From positions 17,696 through 81,695 of the IMG/VR virus record IMGVR_UViG_3300046542_000086: a stretch of DNA of 64,000 nt. One strand, written 5' to 3'. This DNA comes from a virus. The position numbers were made by a program, and so were the translations under genes. This document shows, piece by piece, positions 1-8,613 of this stretch (its first letter is position 1; every line of letters begins with the position of its first letter). The notes below the pieces were generated by a model that worked only from the letters and a program-made list of their open reading frames with translations, ran no database searches and was not told where the DNA came from.

Positions 1-528
1 ATCCACTCGACCACCAGCATTGCTTTGACGACCGATGGGGAAGCTATCCTCAAAGACCGTCAACGTAGCTTCTCGACGTACAAGCGGTACATCCACAGTG
101 TGATCCCTGATAGACAAACGTTTATCCGTGACGAGGTGGTGTCAGTTATTACAGATGCCATGCACACTATGTCCCCGAAGTTATTTATCGACGTATTGGA
201 ACACTGTAGTGCTAACTACGGCAAAGCCCAACACGCTGAGATTGGGGAGTTGTGCGATGAGACGTTACTCCACGCCTTTGAGTTCTTGGCCACTAACCGT
301 GCGCTACTGCGCAACCAAGGCGACCTGAGTAAACTCCTAACGCGTCTGCGTTCGTTGTATATGGCCTCCCGGATGGTAGATCCTGTATTACTGAAAATGC
401 GTGACCTTGCTGACAGCATTGTAGCCAAGTCCTCAATCAGTAAGAACAAAGCCATGCAAGCCAGTCTCCGAACGGGTTTGGAGTTGTACATCGTCCTGCG
501 CACCTTTACCATGAACTACTACTCTTGA
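1..528 (+). CDS. Unknown phage protein, 5' end outside window
   Basis: The reading frame is open from the first base, so the true start lies upstream and at least 176 residues are visible. I do not recognise a family. The visible part is soluble, looks mostly helical, is rich in Leu, Arg and Ala, and has no membrane segment or cysteine cluster. It ends eight bases before the next gene, which has its own GAGG ribosome site inside that gap, so the two are probably co-transcribed. Its place just upstream of the terminase block suggests a conserved phiKZ-type gene, but nothing in the sequence fixes its role. Confidence 0.8.
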   Translation: MHSTTSIALTTDGEAILKDRQRSFSTYKRYIHSVIPDRQTFIRDEVVSVITDAMHTMSPKLFIDVLEHCSANYGKAQHAEIGELCDETLLHAFEFLATNRALLRNQGDLSKLLTRLRSLYMASRMVDPVLLKMRDLADSIVAKSSISKNKAMQASLRTGLELYIVLRTFTMNYYS

Positions 529-535
529 GGCAACC

Positions 536-904
536 ATGAAAGAACTGCTCCGCGCACTGGGCACCCAATTCAATACTGAAAAGTCGAAGTGGGATCTGAT
601 CATCGAGCGTCCTCCGTTTGAGCCGGAGTTGCGTAAGATTATCAAAAGTACCCGACAGGTGATTAAGACCACCACGAAGATCAGAAGTTGGCAGTGCCTG
701 TGGTGGAATGGTTACGAGGAAGAAGTGGTGGTGGATTACCACGTTGTTCACTACCTGGTTCGCGGTGACGTCCTGTCGTACACCAAACGCTCTACCAATG
801 GGCAGGTTGATCCTGCTAAGTTGGAAGCGTTGTACCAAGAGTCGTTGTTCTACGTCAAAGGTGCTTTGGCTGAAGACGAGTTCTTCGCCGAGATCAATGA
901 GTAA
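536..904 (+). CDS. Unknown small phage protein
   Basis: A 122-residue protein with a GAGG site five bases before ATG. It is charged, with a basic N-terminal half (Arg/Lys-rich around residues 30-48), a short aromatic stretch containing WQCLWW near residue 52 and an acidic C-terminus. No known motif, signal peptide or membrane segment is visible. It is the last gene of the plus-strand unit that ends at the convergent terminator shared with the terminase gene. Confidence 0.8.
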   Translation: MKELLRALGTQFNTEKSKWDLIIERPPFEPELRKIIKSTRQVIKTTTKIRSWQCLWWNGYEEEVVVDYHVVHYLVRGDVLSYTKRSTNGQVDPAKLEALYQESLFYVKGALAEDEFFAEINE

Positions 905-906
905 GC

Positions 907-942
907 GCATAACGAGGGAGGCCTAGGCCTCCCTCTATGCCG
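907..942. terminator. Bidirectional terminator between convergent genes
   Basis: A perfect 10-bp stem GAGGGAGGCC/GGCCTCCCTC (914-923 with 926-935) has a 2-base TA loop and is flanked by GCATAA on the left and TATGCC on the right. It lies between the stop of the 536-904 gene and the stop of the terminase gene and can serve both strands. Confidence 0.8.
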
Positions 943-943
943 T

Positions 944-3154
944 CTATCGACGCATCAGTGCTTGCCAGTGACTGGTGTCACGTTTGGTCGAGTTACCGCC
1001 CCAGTTGATTCCCTTCTGGAAGAAATCACTTTGAGTCAGTCGCTGAGACTTCTGGTTACGAGCCATCCGTTCATCAGCCGCACGCTTGATCAAGGAGTCC
1101 ATGTTAGTGATCTCCTCGGAGTCTTCCTCAACCCGAGTACTCAAGAACCGCAAACGAGCCTCACACTTAGTCACAGTGAAAGTATCATTAGCATCCGTGA
1201 GCTGAGCGTACAAGTCGTCAATCTCCTTACGGAACAGCTTCTGCATCTGTCGCTCGTAGATCTCCTCCTGAGTCATCTGCTTACTATTGTCACTGACCCC
1301 AATCATTACCTGACTTCGGTCAATCCCATAGAACTCGAGGTTCTTCCCGATCGTGAGCAACCAGTTCGCCAACAGCCACGCAACTACCGTGTCATCGTGT
1401 CCAGAAGCTTCGTGGTCAATCCTACCCCGCTTCACTACCAACGCTCGGATCTCTCCTGACAGCACCTTATCCCTCACCAGATGTCCTGCCTTCTTCGCCG
1501 CGTTCTGCAACACAGTGGAGTAGAGGGTCATCCGTGATTCAGCTGAGGTGTTGAAACCAAAGTACTTCTTGGTCGTGTCGTAGAAGCTGGTGGTACGACT
1601 ACCCGCAGGCTTGGAGATCTCTTTGAACAGATCTGGCTTCTCGTTAGCTTCATCGACAATGCGGTTGAAGATACGACGGAATGGATCGATACCGTGTTTA
1701 GGCAGGATCATCAACAGGGCGTCAACGATCATCTGGCCAGTGGACTTCTTCTCAGGGATCAAGGTCATGTTAGGGTACTTAACCATGATCTCAGCCAGAG
1801 CGTTCGAGAAGCGGATCAAGTTGGTTTCGTTCACAGTGAACGCACCGACTACCGACAGGTCACGCGCAGAGATAATCACACCAGCAATGGCGTCTCGCCC
1901 TACGGCTTCTGAAGTATCGAGACCGAGGATAAACTGGTCGTTGCGTTTGGCCGCTTCCAGTTCCTTCTCGTCCAAGTACCAACGAATGCAGTACAGCTCT
2001 TTCGTGATCTCGGTGTGTTTGACATCTCGTACCGAATCGCGAATCTTTTCGTTGAGTGCTGGAGACAGTGGAGAACTCTGTGTACCAGAAGTCCACACGT
2101 TGAAGAAGTCACGGTCAGCTGCTTCACCAAACGAGGAAGCCTGTGCCATCGCTTCGTACAGCCATTCGTCAGTGTAACCCAATTGACGGTGACTGAAGGT
2201 AGCGTTGATCATCAACTTACGACCAGCGCAGTTGACTTTAACCATTTGACGTAGTGCTTCCAGATCCATGCAGTCGTAGAACAGTTCAGTCCAAGTCGCT
2301 GCACCGTGGATCATGTCGTACATGAACTTACCGTCACGGTCGTCTTTCTTACCGGCGGTTGTGGTAAAGATGTTTCCGTGTGGAGCCCCGTGTAGCTTAG
2401 CTTCAGCACGAGCGGTAGTAGCAGCAGCCAGTGCAGCAGGCAGTGTAGTACCGATGTGGTTAATGAAGGGACCTTCGTCGATGTGGGTAATCGGAGCAGT
2501 CAAACCCCGACCCAAGTTGTTTGCAGTGGACTCAGAGTTCTGAGCAACACCAGTGGTGTACTGGTTGTTGTGTTCCTTACAAGTAACTTCGAATTGGTTG
2601 TCCGAGTCTTCGCGGTGCTTAGGTACCAAGTACTGCGGCAACAGGTCACGCAGCTTCTTAATACGCTCCACGTTCTTCTTACGCAGACCGTCATCCTTCG
2701 TGATCATGTTGATGATGGAGTTACCAGCACCAATGAACAGAAGCCACAACATCACACAGTCAGTAGACACTGACTTACCTGTCTGTCGTGGTTGGATCAA
2801 CGCGATGTCGATACTGTTTAAGAAAGCCCAGGTGATCGCAATGTTGCCCCGGTTCGCTTTGTACGAAATAGGGTTAGGGCCGGACACTGGAGGAATGCGG
2901 ACGACTTCACGCAGGAAGTACCAGATGTTGTAGCGACACTCCAAACCGATCGCAATCTTGGTTGCATCAGACAGAATAGCGCTGTGTGGATCTACCCCTT
3001 TCAAGTCTTGGTTGATCAAGGCTAAGGGGAAAAACCGGTTCTTTATGCCCATTTCATCGTACAAGGAAACCAGTCGTAGAAAGGACTCGTTCTTTGTGTC
3101 GAAGTCTGGTCTGGCAGTACTAAACCGATTCCAATCTTGGTGAAATAGAATCAT
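944..3154 (-). CDS. Terminase large subunit (DNA packaging motor)
   Basis: ATP-driven motor and nuclease that packages and cuts phage DNA at the prohead portal. Counted from ATG at 3154 (736 residues), Walker A is QPRQTGKS at 121-128 and Walker B with catalytic Glu is ITHIDE ending at E227. The C-terminal RNase H-like nuclease shows D413 in GLDTSEA, E468 in IPEKKS and the HDD pair at 587-588, the three expected acidic positions. The frame is open to 3232, but the extra 26 residues would begin in the terminator hairpin, so 3154 is the likelier start even though its ribosome site is weak. It is equivalent in position and type to phiKZ gp25 and is followed upstream by structural genes in the same order. 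Confidence 0.93.
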   Translation of the reverse strand: MILFHQDWNRFSTARPDFDTKNESFLRLVSLYDEMGIKNRFFPLALINQDLKGVDPHSAILSDATKIAIGLECRYNIWYFLREVVRIPPVSGPNPISYKANRGNIAITWAFLNSIDIALIQPRQTGKSVSTDCVMLWLLFIGAGNSIINMITKDDGLRKKNVERIKKLRDLLPQYLVPKHREDSDNQFEVTCKEHNNQYTTGVAQNSESTANNLGRGLTAPITHIDEGPFINHIGTTLPAALAAATTARAEAKLHGAPHGNIFTTTAGKKDDRDGKFMYDMIHGAATWTELFYDCMDLEALRQMVKVNCAGRKLMINATFSHRQLGYTDEWLYEAMAQASSFGEAADRDFFNVWTSGTQSSPLSPALNEKIRDSVRDVKHTEITKELYCIRWYLDEKELEAAKRNDQFILGLDTSEAVGRDAIAGVIISARDLSVVGAFTVNETNLIRFSNALAEIMVKYPNMTLIPEKKSTGQMIVDALLMILPKHGIDPFRRIFNRIVDEANEKPDLFKEISKPAGSRTTSFYDTTKKYFGFNTSAESRMTLYSTVLQNAAKKAGHLVRDKVLSGEIRALVVKRGRIDHEASGHDDTVVAWLLANWLLTIGKNLEFYGIDRSQVMIGVSDNSKQMTQEEIYERQMQKLFRKEIDDLYAQLTDANDTFTVTKCEARLRFLSTRVEEDSEEITNMDSLIKRAADERMARNQKSQRLTQSDFFQKGINWGGNSTKRDTSHWQALMRR

Positions 3155-3201
3155 AGGGGAACCCGTGGGTATAGGGAAGTATTCATAGGTATACCCCACA
3201 G

Positions 3202-3228
3202 GGCATAAACGGAGCCCGAAGGCCCCGT
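3202..3228 (-). terminator. Intrinsic terminator upstream of terminase
   Basis: On the minus strand ACGGGGCC-TTCG-GGCTCCGT forms an 8-bp stem with a UUCG loop (one G-U pair) followed by TTTATGCC. It lies between the structural gene ending at 3238 and the terminase start, so it probably separates or attenuates the two. Confidence 0.7.
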
Positions 3229-3237
3229 TCACTTAGA

Positions 3238-4938
3238 TCACGCCGAAGCGTCCTGTTGCAACACGATCATGCCACCGATGCCGAGCTGGAGATCAGCCTC
3301 AGGTAGACGACGGATGAAGCGAATGAACAACGGTTCACCACTTGCCGGTACCGCAGGAACCAACAGCTCAGTGTTCCAACGATCAATCGGGTAAGTGTAC
3401 TCCGTACCATTGATCATCAAGATGAAATGGTTTGGTTCTGGAGCACGGGTTTCCGATTGGGTGTTAACCAACGGCTCGGAGTTGTAGAACACCTTCTGGA
3501 GCCAAGTCGATTGCAATTCCAGTCCGCAGTCGATCTTGATCTTCCAGTTGTTGACGTTGACAAAGGTCGTGATCGCTCGCAGACCCTTACCGTACAACTC
3601 AGCTTGACCTGGACTGTACTCGATGTTCCAACCGTTGCTGGTGTCGTTCCCTGGAGCCAACAGACCGATACCAATCTCTTGCGAGTGGCGCCAGTTACCG
3701 TAGCTGGAGTCCAAGTCAGACATGTTGATACCGACTGTAACCCGCTGAAGCGGACCGTAAGCAATCGGATCGAACGGGTTGGAGTTCACACCGAAGGTCA
3801 CCATCGAAGTCACTTCGAAGAACTGCGAACGGTTCAAGTTGAACAAGAACCAGCGCAGGCGGTAACCCGATACAGCATCGACCCATTGCGGGAAGCAGAA
3901 CAGCTTGACCGAGAACGCACCATCGAGTCGTGTAGTGGTTGCCCAATACGGAACCGACATGTGTTTCTGCAAGCTGGCTGAAGCGCCGTAGACGTATTCC
4001 TCAGCCGACAGACGGTAAGACAGAACCAACTCAACCTTCTGACCTACGATCGTCGCAATGAAGTTCTGCAAGCCGTACAGGTTGAACTTAGTACCATCCA
4101 CTGGGAACTGTTTCTTCGAACCGTCACTGTAAGTCACCACACCTCGGGCGTTGAGGGCTTCGACTGGCATGTTGATCGCAAACTTCAACAGACTGTCATC
4201 GCCTTCCGAGATAAACGGAGACTCCAAGTGAATACTGGTGATGAACTTCTTCGACGCGTCCGTAGTACGGATAAACGCCGTGTTCATGATCAACAGTTTA
4301 GCCAACGAGGTCACGTTACCGACATCATCGTACATTACGACAGTGACGACTTCGTTATCCGGCAGCTGCTGGTTCGTGTAACCAACCATCGGGGTTTTCA
4401 CCGCGTAGTTGATTGCTGAAGGAACACCTGACTGTGGGTTGGTCGGCATCTGAACCAGTTCGAGTGGGATGTTCTCCCCGAGCAAAGTACCACCTTGGTC
4501 ATACATCGCCGAGATGACTTTGGACTCGTCACTGATGTCCGTACCCCAGAACACTTTGATCTGACTCACGCTAGTACCGTACACCCGCAAGCGAGAGTCG
4601 ATAGCCAGTACGTGAGGGATTACCGAAGTGTCCAGATACACACGGTAGGATTCTGACTGATAGCCAGGTCCCACGCCCAACAGCATGTCTTCCTCGGTCA
4701 CAGTCTCACCGGTAGCCGGTGGAACGTATTGAACCAGTTGGCTCAGACCAGTAGACAGGTTGACACTGGCGACGCGCCACAGACCAGTGATCCAGTCCCA
4801 GACTTCATCGTCGATGTTGGGGATGTATACACCAGTACCCGTGGGGCCGGTATAGATTTCACTTTTTAGCCACCGACGGTGTCCCCGGTTAGGATCGCCA
4901 ATCGGGACAATAGCCACATCACTCATGGTTATACCCAT
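3238..4938 (-). CDS. Virion structural protein, phiKZ gp26-like position
   Basis: A 566-residue protein of mostly beta-rich, hydrophilic sequence without membrane segments or enzymatic motifs. The start overlaps the stop of the preceding 856-residue gene by ten bases; a second in-frame ATG at 4926 lies just after that stop and could be used instead. Its place between terminase and the sheath/tube genes matches the phiKZ tail and structural block, which is why I call it structural. The exact part of the particle is not visible from sequence. Confidence 0.7.
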   Translation of the reverse strand: MGITMSDVAIVPIGDPNRGHRRWLKSEIYTGPTGTGVYIPNIDDEVWDWITGLWRVASVNLSTGLSQLVQYVPPATGETVTEEDMLLGVGPGYQSESYRVYLDTSVIPHVLAIDSRLRVYGTSVSQIKVFWGTDISDESKVISAMYDQGGTLLGENIPLELVQMPTNPQSGVPSAINYAVKTPMVGYTNQQLPDNEVVTVVMYDDVGNVTSLAKLLIMNTAFIRTTDASKKFITSIHLESPFISEGDDSLLKFAINMPVEALNARGVVTYSDGSKKQFPVDGTKFNLYGLQNFIATIVGQKVELVLSYRLSAEEYVYGASASLQKHMSVPYWATTTRLDGAFSVKLFCFPQWVDAVSGYRLRWFLFNLNRSQFFEVTSMVTFGVNSNPFDPIAYGPLQRVTVGINMSDLDSSYGNWRHSQEIGIGLLAPGNDTSNGWNIEYSPGQAELYGKGLRAITTFVNVNNWKIKIDCGLELQSTWLQKVFYNSEPLVNTQSETRAPEPNHFILMINGTEYTYPIDRWNTELLVPAVPASGEPLFIRFIRRLPEADLQLGIGGMIVLQQDASA

Positions 4939-7499
4939 CCGTCTTTGATAGAGATAAAGTGACTGATGTCAACTTTAGACTCCAAGTAAAAGGCAATAGC
5001 CCGTTTTAAGAAGTTGTACTGGTAGATGTTCAACTCCACTACGCTGGACCGGTGGTGTGGATGGATACTGACGTACCGCGTGTCCACATCCTGCTTACAC
5101 GGATCGAAATCCAGCAGGTACTCGTAAGAGGCCAGCCAACGCTTGATGTCCATGTCACCGTAGTGGGTCATCATCTGGTCGTCCCAGATCACTCCACTGA
5201 TCAGGTCAAACATCACCTTGCACGCAAACGGGCTGAACACCTCGTAACGCTCAGTGATAACGTTTGGATCAGACACCTGTGGCTCAGGAAGCTTCAAGGT
5301 GAGGTAGTTGGAGATACTCGTGTCGATTGCCTGCGACTTAGCACGCAATGAGTAAGTGTTCTCGTCCACCAGATTACGCAACGGGACAACCACGTCATCA
5401 ATCAGGTACGGGCTTCCGTTTTGCACGACGTTAGTGAGGTACACACCACTGTGCTCTTCTGCAAACTTCAGCTTGTCACGAGTCAGCGTCTTTCCACGCA
5501 CGATGATCCGCATGACTTTGTCGTCACGAATATCGAAGCGTTTATTACGACTGAGCAAACCTAGGTTCACAAAACCAAACTCAGCAGGTGGCTCCATCGA
5601 CATGTCGTCGTCAGGGAAACCTGTTACCCGCACCACTACGTTCTGGGTGTCACCTGGGACCAAGAACTCGCGGTTCGTGATCGTGACGTACGGCCAGTTC
5701 AAGAAGTAGTCGAGACCTTCGATCAAGGCGTGTCGATTCAAGAACAGTTCGACCTTACCCATCCGCAGGTTCATCGGCTGGTTATAGTAGTTACCGTCGC
5801 TGCGCTTTTCAGTCGCTTTGATCGGGAAGTAGTACAACCCATCTGGAGCTGTGATGTTGACGCTGTAAGTCAGGAACTTGCGGTCATCACGTACAGCGGT
5901 ATACCACGACACTCGGTCGAGCATCCAGACCACTTTACCATCAACGAAGGTGTAGTCAACGTCTTCCACCGCCGTGACCCAGTTATACGACGGCGTACCA
6001 GCCACCATCGAACACTTGTAGTATCGATAGTTGTAGACCGGATCAATCGTCGTGGTCAGGGCGTTATAGACAGTGTCCAAGATCTCAGAACCTGTCCCCA
6101 CCAGAGCCTCAACCAAACGACAGTCGACGTTACGTGGGTTGTAGTAGACCCCGGAGGTGTGAGGATAGATCCCCAATAGCAAACCGTCAGCGTCAAACTC
6201 GTAGCACGTCGCCGCACTCTGCAAACCGTAAGGCATGGTCGCAAAGCGGTCACGGGTGAGTACTGTCACCTTCTGTGGCGTGTCAGCAACCAACTTACTG
6301 ATGGCGTTGTAGCCATAAGCGTTCTGTACCAACTCACGAGTAATCCCAGGACCTAAGTCCCGCATCACTTTAGGGTACATGGCTGCTTCGAGGTTGTCGG
6401 CTCGCCAAACGGCTACAGTCGATTCAATCCCGAGCATGGCTTTAGGGATGTCTGCCGCACTGAGTTTGTACAACTCTTTAATGCGGGAGTTCTCATTCAC
6501 CAGCGGACGTTTCCATCCTGACTCACGAATGCACAACCGAACCGTGATGTCTGAGGGATTGGACCAACCTTCTTTAGCCGCAATGAAACCTGCCACGTAA
6601 GGCACTACAATCGAGTAGTCCTTGTGCGTGACCATGCGCATCGAGTCTTCCTGATTGCGGTGATGGAACACCCCAGTAAAGCGACCGTTGGTCTCTTTCT
6701 TGATCAGGTAGATGTCAATGTCATCGCAGTAGTCGATCGTTTCCTGTTGGTCAGCGGTGTAGTGCAACAGGTACTTGAACTTATTGTCCAAGCTACTGGT
6801 GAACGTACTGAGCCCACTGATCGGCAAGTCTACTACCCGACGAATTGTCGAATCGTAAACGTACTCCAACACATCCCCCACCTTGTAGCGGTTAGGTTGG
6901 AAGTCGTCGACCAGATAGCCGTTGCAGTAAGCGTAGGTGTGACCCAACTTAGCTTTCCAAGCGAGGTACTCACGTTGGAAGGTTAGCAGGCGACCAGAGT
7001 CTCCATCGAACGTGTAGCCATTAACGACCACAGAGTTCGCCACGTTGTACGAACGTTCAGAAGCCAAGTAGGCGTTGGAGTAAACCCGGAAGAACACGGG
7101 CTCGTTGTACAGGCTATCAAACTGCTCGTTACGCTTAATGGCGATCACGAGGTTTCGATCACCCATCACTTGGAAATACGCCAAGTGGCGAGGAATCTGA
7201 ACACCGTCGTTGTTGTACAGATCCACCATCATCTTCGCCTCATTACAGACGACGGAGAACGGGGTCCAGGTCTTCCACGAGTCAACCAACCCGAGGAGCT
7301 TAGGATGAATCTGTCCAATCCAGTAAACGTTGAAGGTATCGGTGCGGTTTGGCAACACGATGGTTTGCCATTCTACATCGACCAAACGAGTAGTACCGTA
7401 CGGCCCAGTGATGTGTGCCAAACGGTAGATGTATTGATAGTCCTGATCGGGAGTGCACCAGACATTGTCTAGCGCGTGCTCAATCAAGAAATCAGACAT
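4929..7499 (-). CDS. Large virion structural protein, phiKZ gp27-like position
   Basis: An 856-residue protein rich in Tyr, Asp, Val and Arg, with a low-complexity-free, beta-strand-like composition throughout. There is no signal peptide, membrane segment or catalytic motif. It overlaps its neighbours on both sides (stop inside the start of the 566-residue gene; start inside the end of the 303-residue gene), so the three are translationally coupled. Role inferred only from synteny with phiKZ-like genomes, where the genes between terminase and sheath are virion proteins. Confidence 0.7.
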   Translation of the reverse strand: MSDFLIEHALDNVWCTPDQDYQYIYRLAHITGPYGTTRLVDVEWQTIVLPNRTDTFNVYWIGQIHPKLLGLVDSWKTWTPFSVVCNEAKMMVDLYNNDGVQIPRHLAYFQVMGDRNLVIAIKRNEQFDSLYNEPVFFRVYSNAYLASERSYNVANSVVVNGYTFDGDSGRLLTFQREYLAWKAKLGHTYAYCNGYLVDDFQPNRYKVGDVLEYVYDSTIRRVVDLPISGLSTFTSSLDNKFKYLLHYTADQQETIDYCDDIDIYLIKKETNGRFTGVFHHRNQEDSMRMVTHKDYSIVVPYVAGFIAAKEGWSNPSDITVRLCIRESGWKRPLVNENSRIKELYKLSAADIPKAMLGIESTVAVWRADNLEAAMYPKVMRDLGPGITRELVQNAYGYNAISKLVADTPQKVTVLTRDRFATMPYGLQSAATCYEFDADGLLLGIYPHTSGVYYNPRNVDCRLVEALVGTGSEILDTVYNALTTTIDPVYNYRYYKCSMVAGTPSYNWVTAVEDVDYTFVDGKVVWMLDRVSWYTAVRDDRKFLTYSVNITAPDGLYYFPIKATEKRSDGNYYNQPMNLRMGKVELFLNRHALIEGLDYFLNWPYVTITNREFLVPGDTQNVVVRVTGFPDDDMSMEPPAEFGFVNLGLLSRNKRFDIRDDKVMRIIVRGKTLTRDKLKFAEEHSGVYLTNVVQNGSPYLIDDVVVPLRNLVDENTYSLRAKSQAIDTSISNYLTLKLPEPQVSDPNVITERYEVFSPFACKVMFDLISGVIWDDQMMTHYGDMDIKRWLASYEYLLDFDPCKQDVDTRYVSIHPHHRSSVVELNIYQYNFLKRAIAFYLESKVDISHFISIKDGWV

Positions 7500-8403
7500 T
7501 CAAGGCCTCGATTAGACGTGAAACGTTCAGGAGGAAACTCTTGCCTGCGTTGTTACGATCGGACGCTTGAACGATCTTGGCAACACCCGAGTTACGGTAG
7601 CTGCGATCCAACAGAGACATGTACACCATCGCCAAAAACGTCGGGACGTGTTCCAGTGCCACAGCCATGGTTTCTTTCTGGTTCAGACCAAACCAACCAC
7701 CGCCAACAATAGCGAACAACAGTGGAACGTTGAGGTTCTCACCGCGCTTGTTGTTCAGCACTTCTTTAAGCACTGCAACGAAGTCTTCTGGACCGTCCAT
7801 GTGACGCAATGAAGCGGCGTGATCGAATACCACGTCGGCTGGAATGCGGGTAGCTCGAGCTACTTTCAACGCAATCTTTTGCAGTTCACGCTCGTCGAGT
7901 TCTTCGGCAGGACGGAACATACAAGCGTACCAAACGGCAGCAGTCATGGTGATCAGCATTTGTTCTTGCGGACTGAACATCAAACGCTTGGTGATGTTCT
8001 CACCGAGGTAACGGGCAAACACGGTCATGGGGAGATCACCCAAACCAGCCATGTCTTCTACACCGTAACGGTGGGCATAAACAGTCAGTGCAGCACGCAC
8101 CATGTTGAAGTTGTATTCACCCATGTTGCTGATGCTCAGCTCGTCACCCTTACGACCACGAGTGTAACCCCGTACGTCCAGAATCACCATCTCGCTGCCG
8201 TCACGCGACTTGAAGAACAGTGGGTGAGCAAAGCCGGGTACTTCTTTGTTCTCAGGACTCACGCCCCAGACGCAATTGATGTACTTACCATTCAGCTTCA
8301 GAGGTTGCAGCTCGCCTTCAATCTCAGCGAGGGACAGAGCCTTTTTAATGCCGTCCATTTGGTACCCAGCACAGGGTTTTGTTTCATACGGTGAGATCTT
8401 CAT
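7492..8403 (-). CDS. Virion-associated protein, phiKZ gp28-like position
   Basis: A 303-residue mostly helical protein, first gene of the minus-strand terminase block. The C-terminal third is more hydrophobic (around LLFAIVGGGWFGL) but is not a convincing transmembrane helix. No known family is visible to me. It diverges from the sheath gene across a 210-base control region that carries the AATGGTATAG motif on this strand. The eight-base overlap with the next gene points to coupled translation. Confidence 0.7.
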   Translation of the reverse strand: MKISPYETKPCAGYQMDGIKKALSLAEIEGELQPLKLNGKYINCVWGVSPENKEVPGFAHPLFFKSRDGSEMVILDVRGYTRGRKGDELSISNMGEYNFNMVRAALTVYAHRYGVEDMAGLGDLPMTVFARYLGENITKRLMFSPQEQMLITMTAAVWYACMFRPAEELDERELQKIALKVARATRIPADVVFDHAASLRHMDGPEDFVAVLKEVLNNKRGENLNVPLLFAIVGGGWFGLNQKETMAVALEHVPTFLAMVYMSLLDRSYRNSGVAKIVQASDRNNAGKSFLLNVSRLIEALNV

Positions 8404-8613
8404 TCGCTCAGGTCCCCAGTGGAATGTAGGTGTAAAAGTTTACTAAACCGACATATATACATTTTAACTTAGAATAGTATGATGTATTCCATCGGTACGG
8501 TAACTATACCATTCAAGTCAATTCTCTCTCTAAAGGACCATGGCCTTGAAAGATGAGAGATTTGAGTGGGTTCCCAAAGCGGTAACTTAGATAGATCTAT
8601 CACAGGAGCTGTT
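8404..8613. promoter_or_regulatory. Divergent control region between 303-aa gene and tail sheath
   Basis: This AT-rich 210-base gap holds no gene. On the minus strand AATGGTATAG lies at 8513-8504, the same ten bases found upstream of two plus-strand genes in this window. On the plus strand a TATG in an AT-rich setting lies at 8478-8481, matching the minimal late-promoter motif described for phiKZ. A GGAG site precedes the sheath ATG at 8614. Transcription start sites are inferred. Confidence 0.5.
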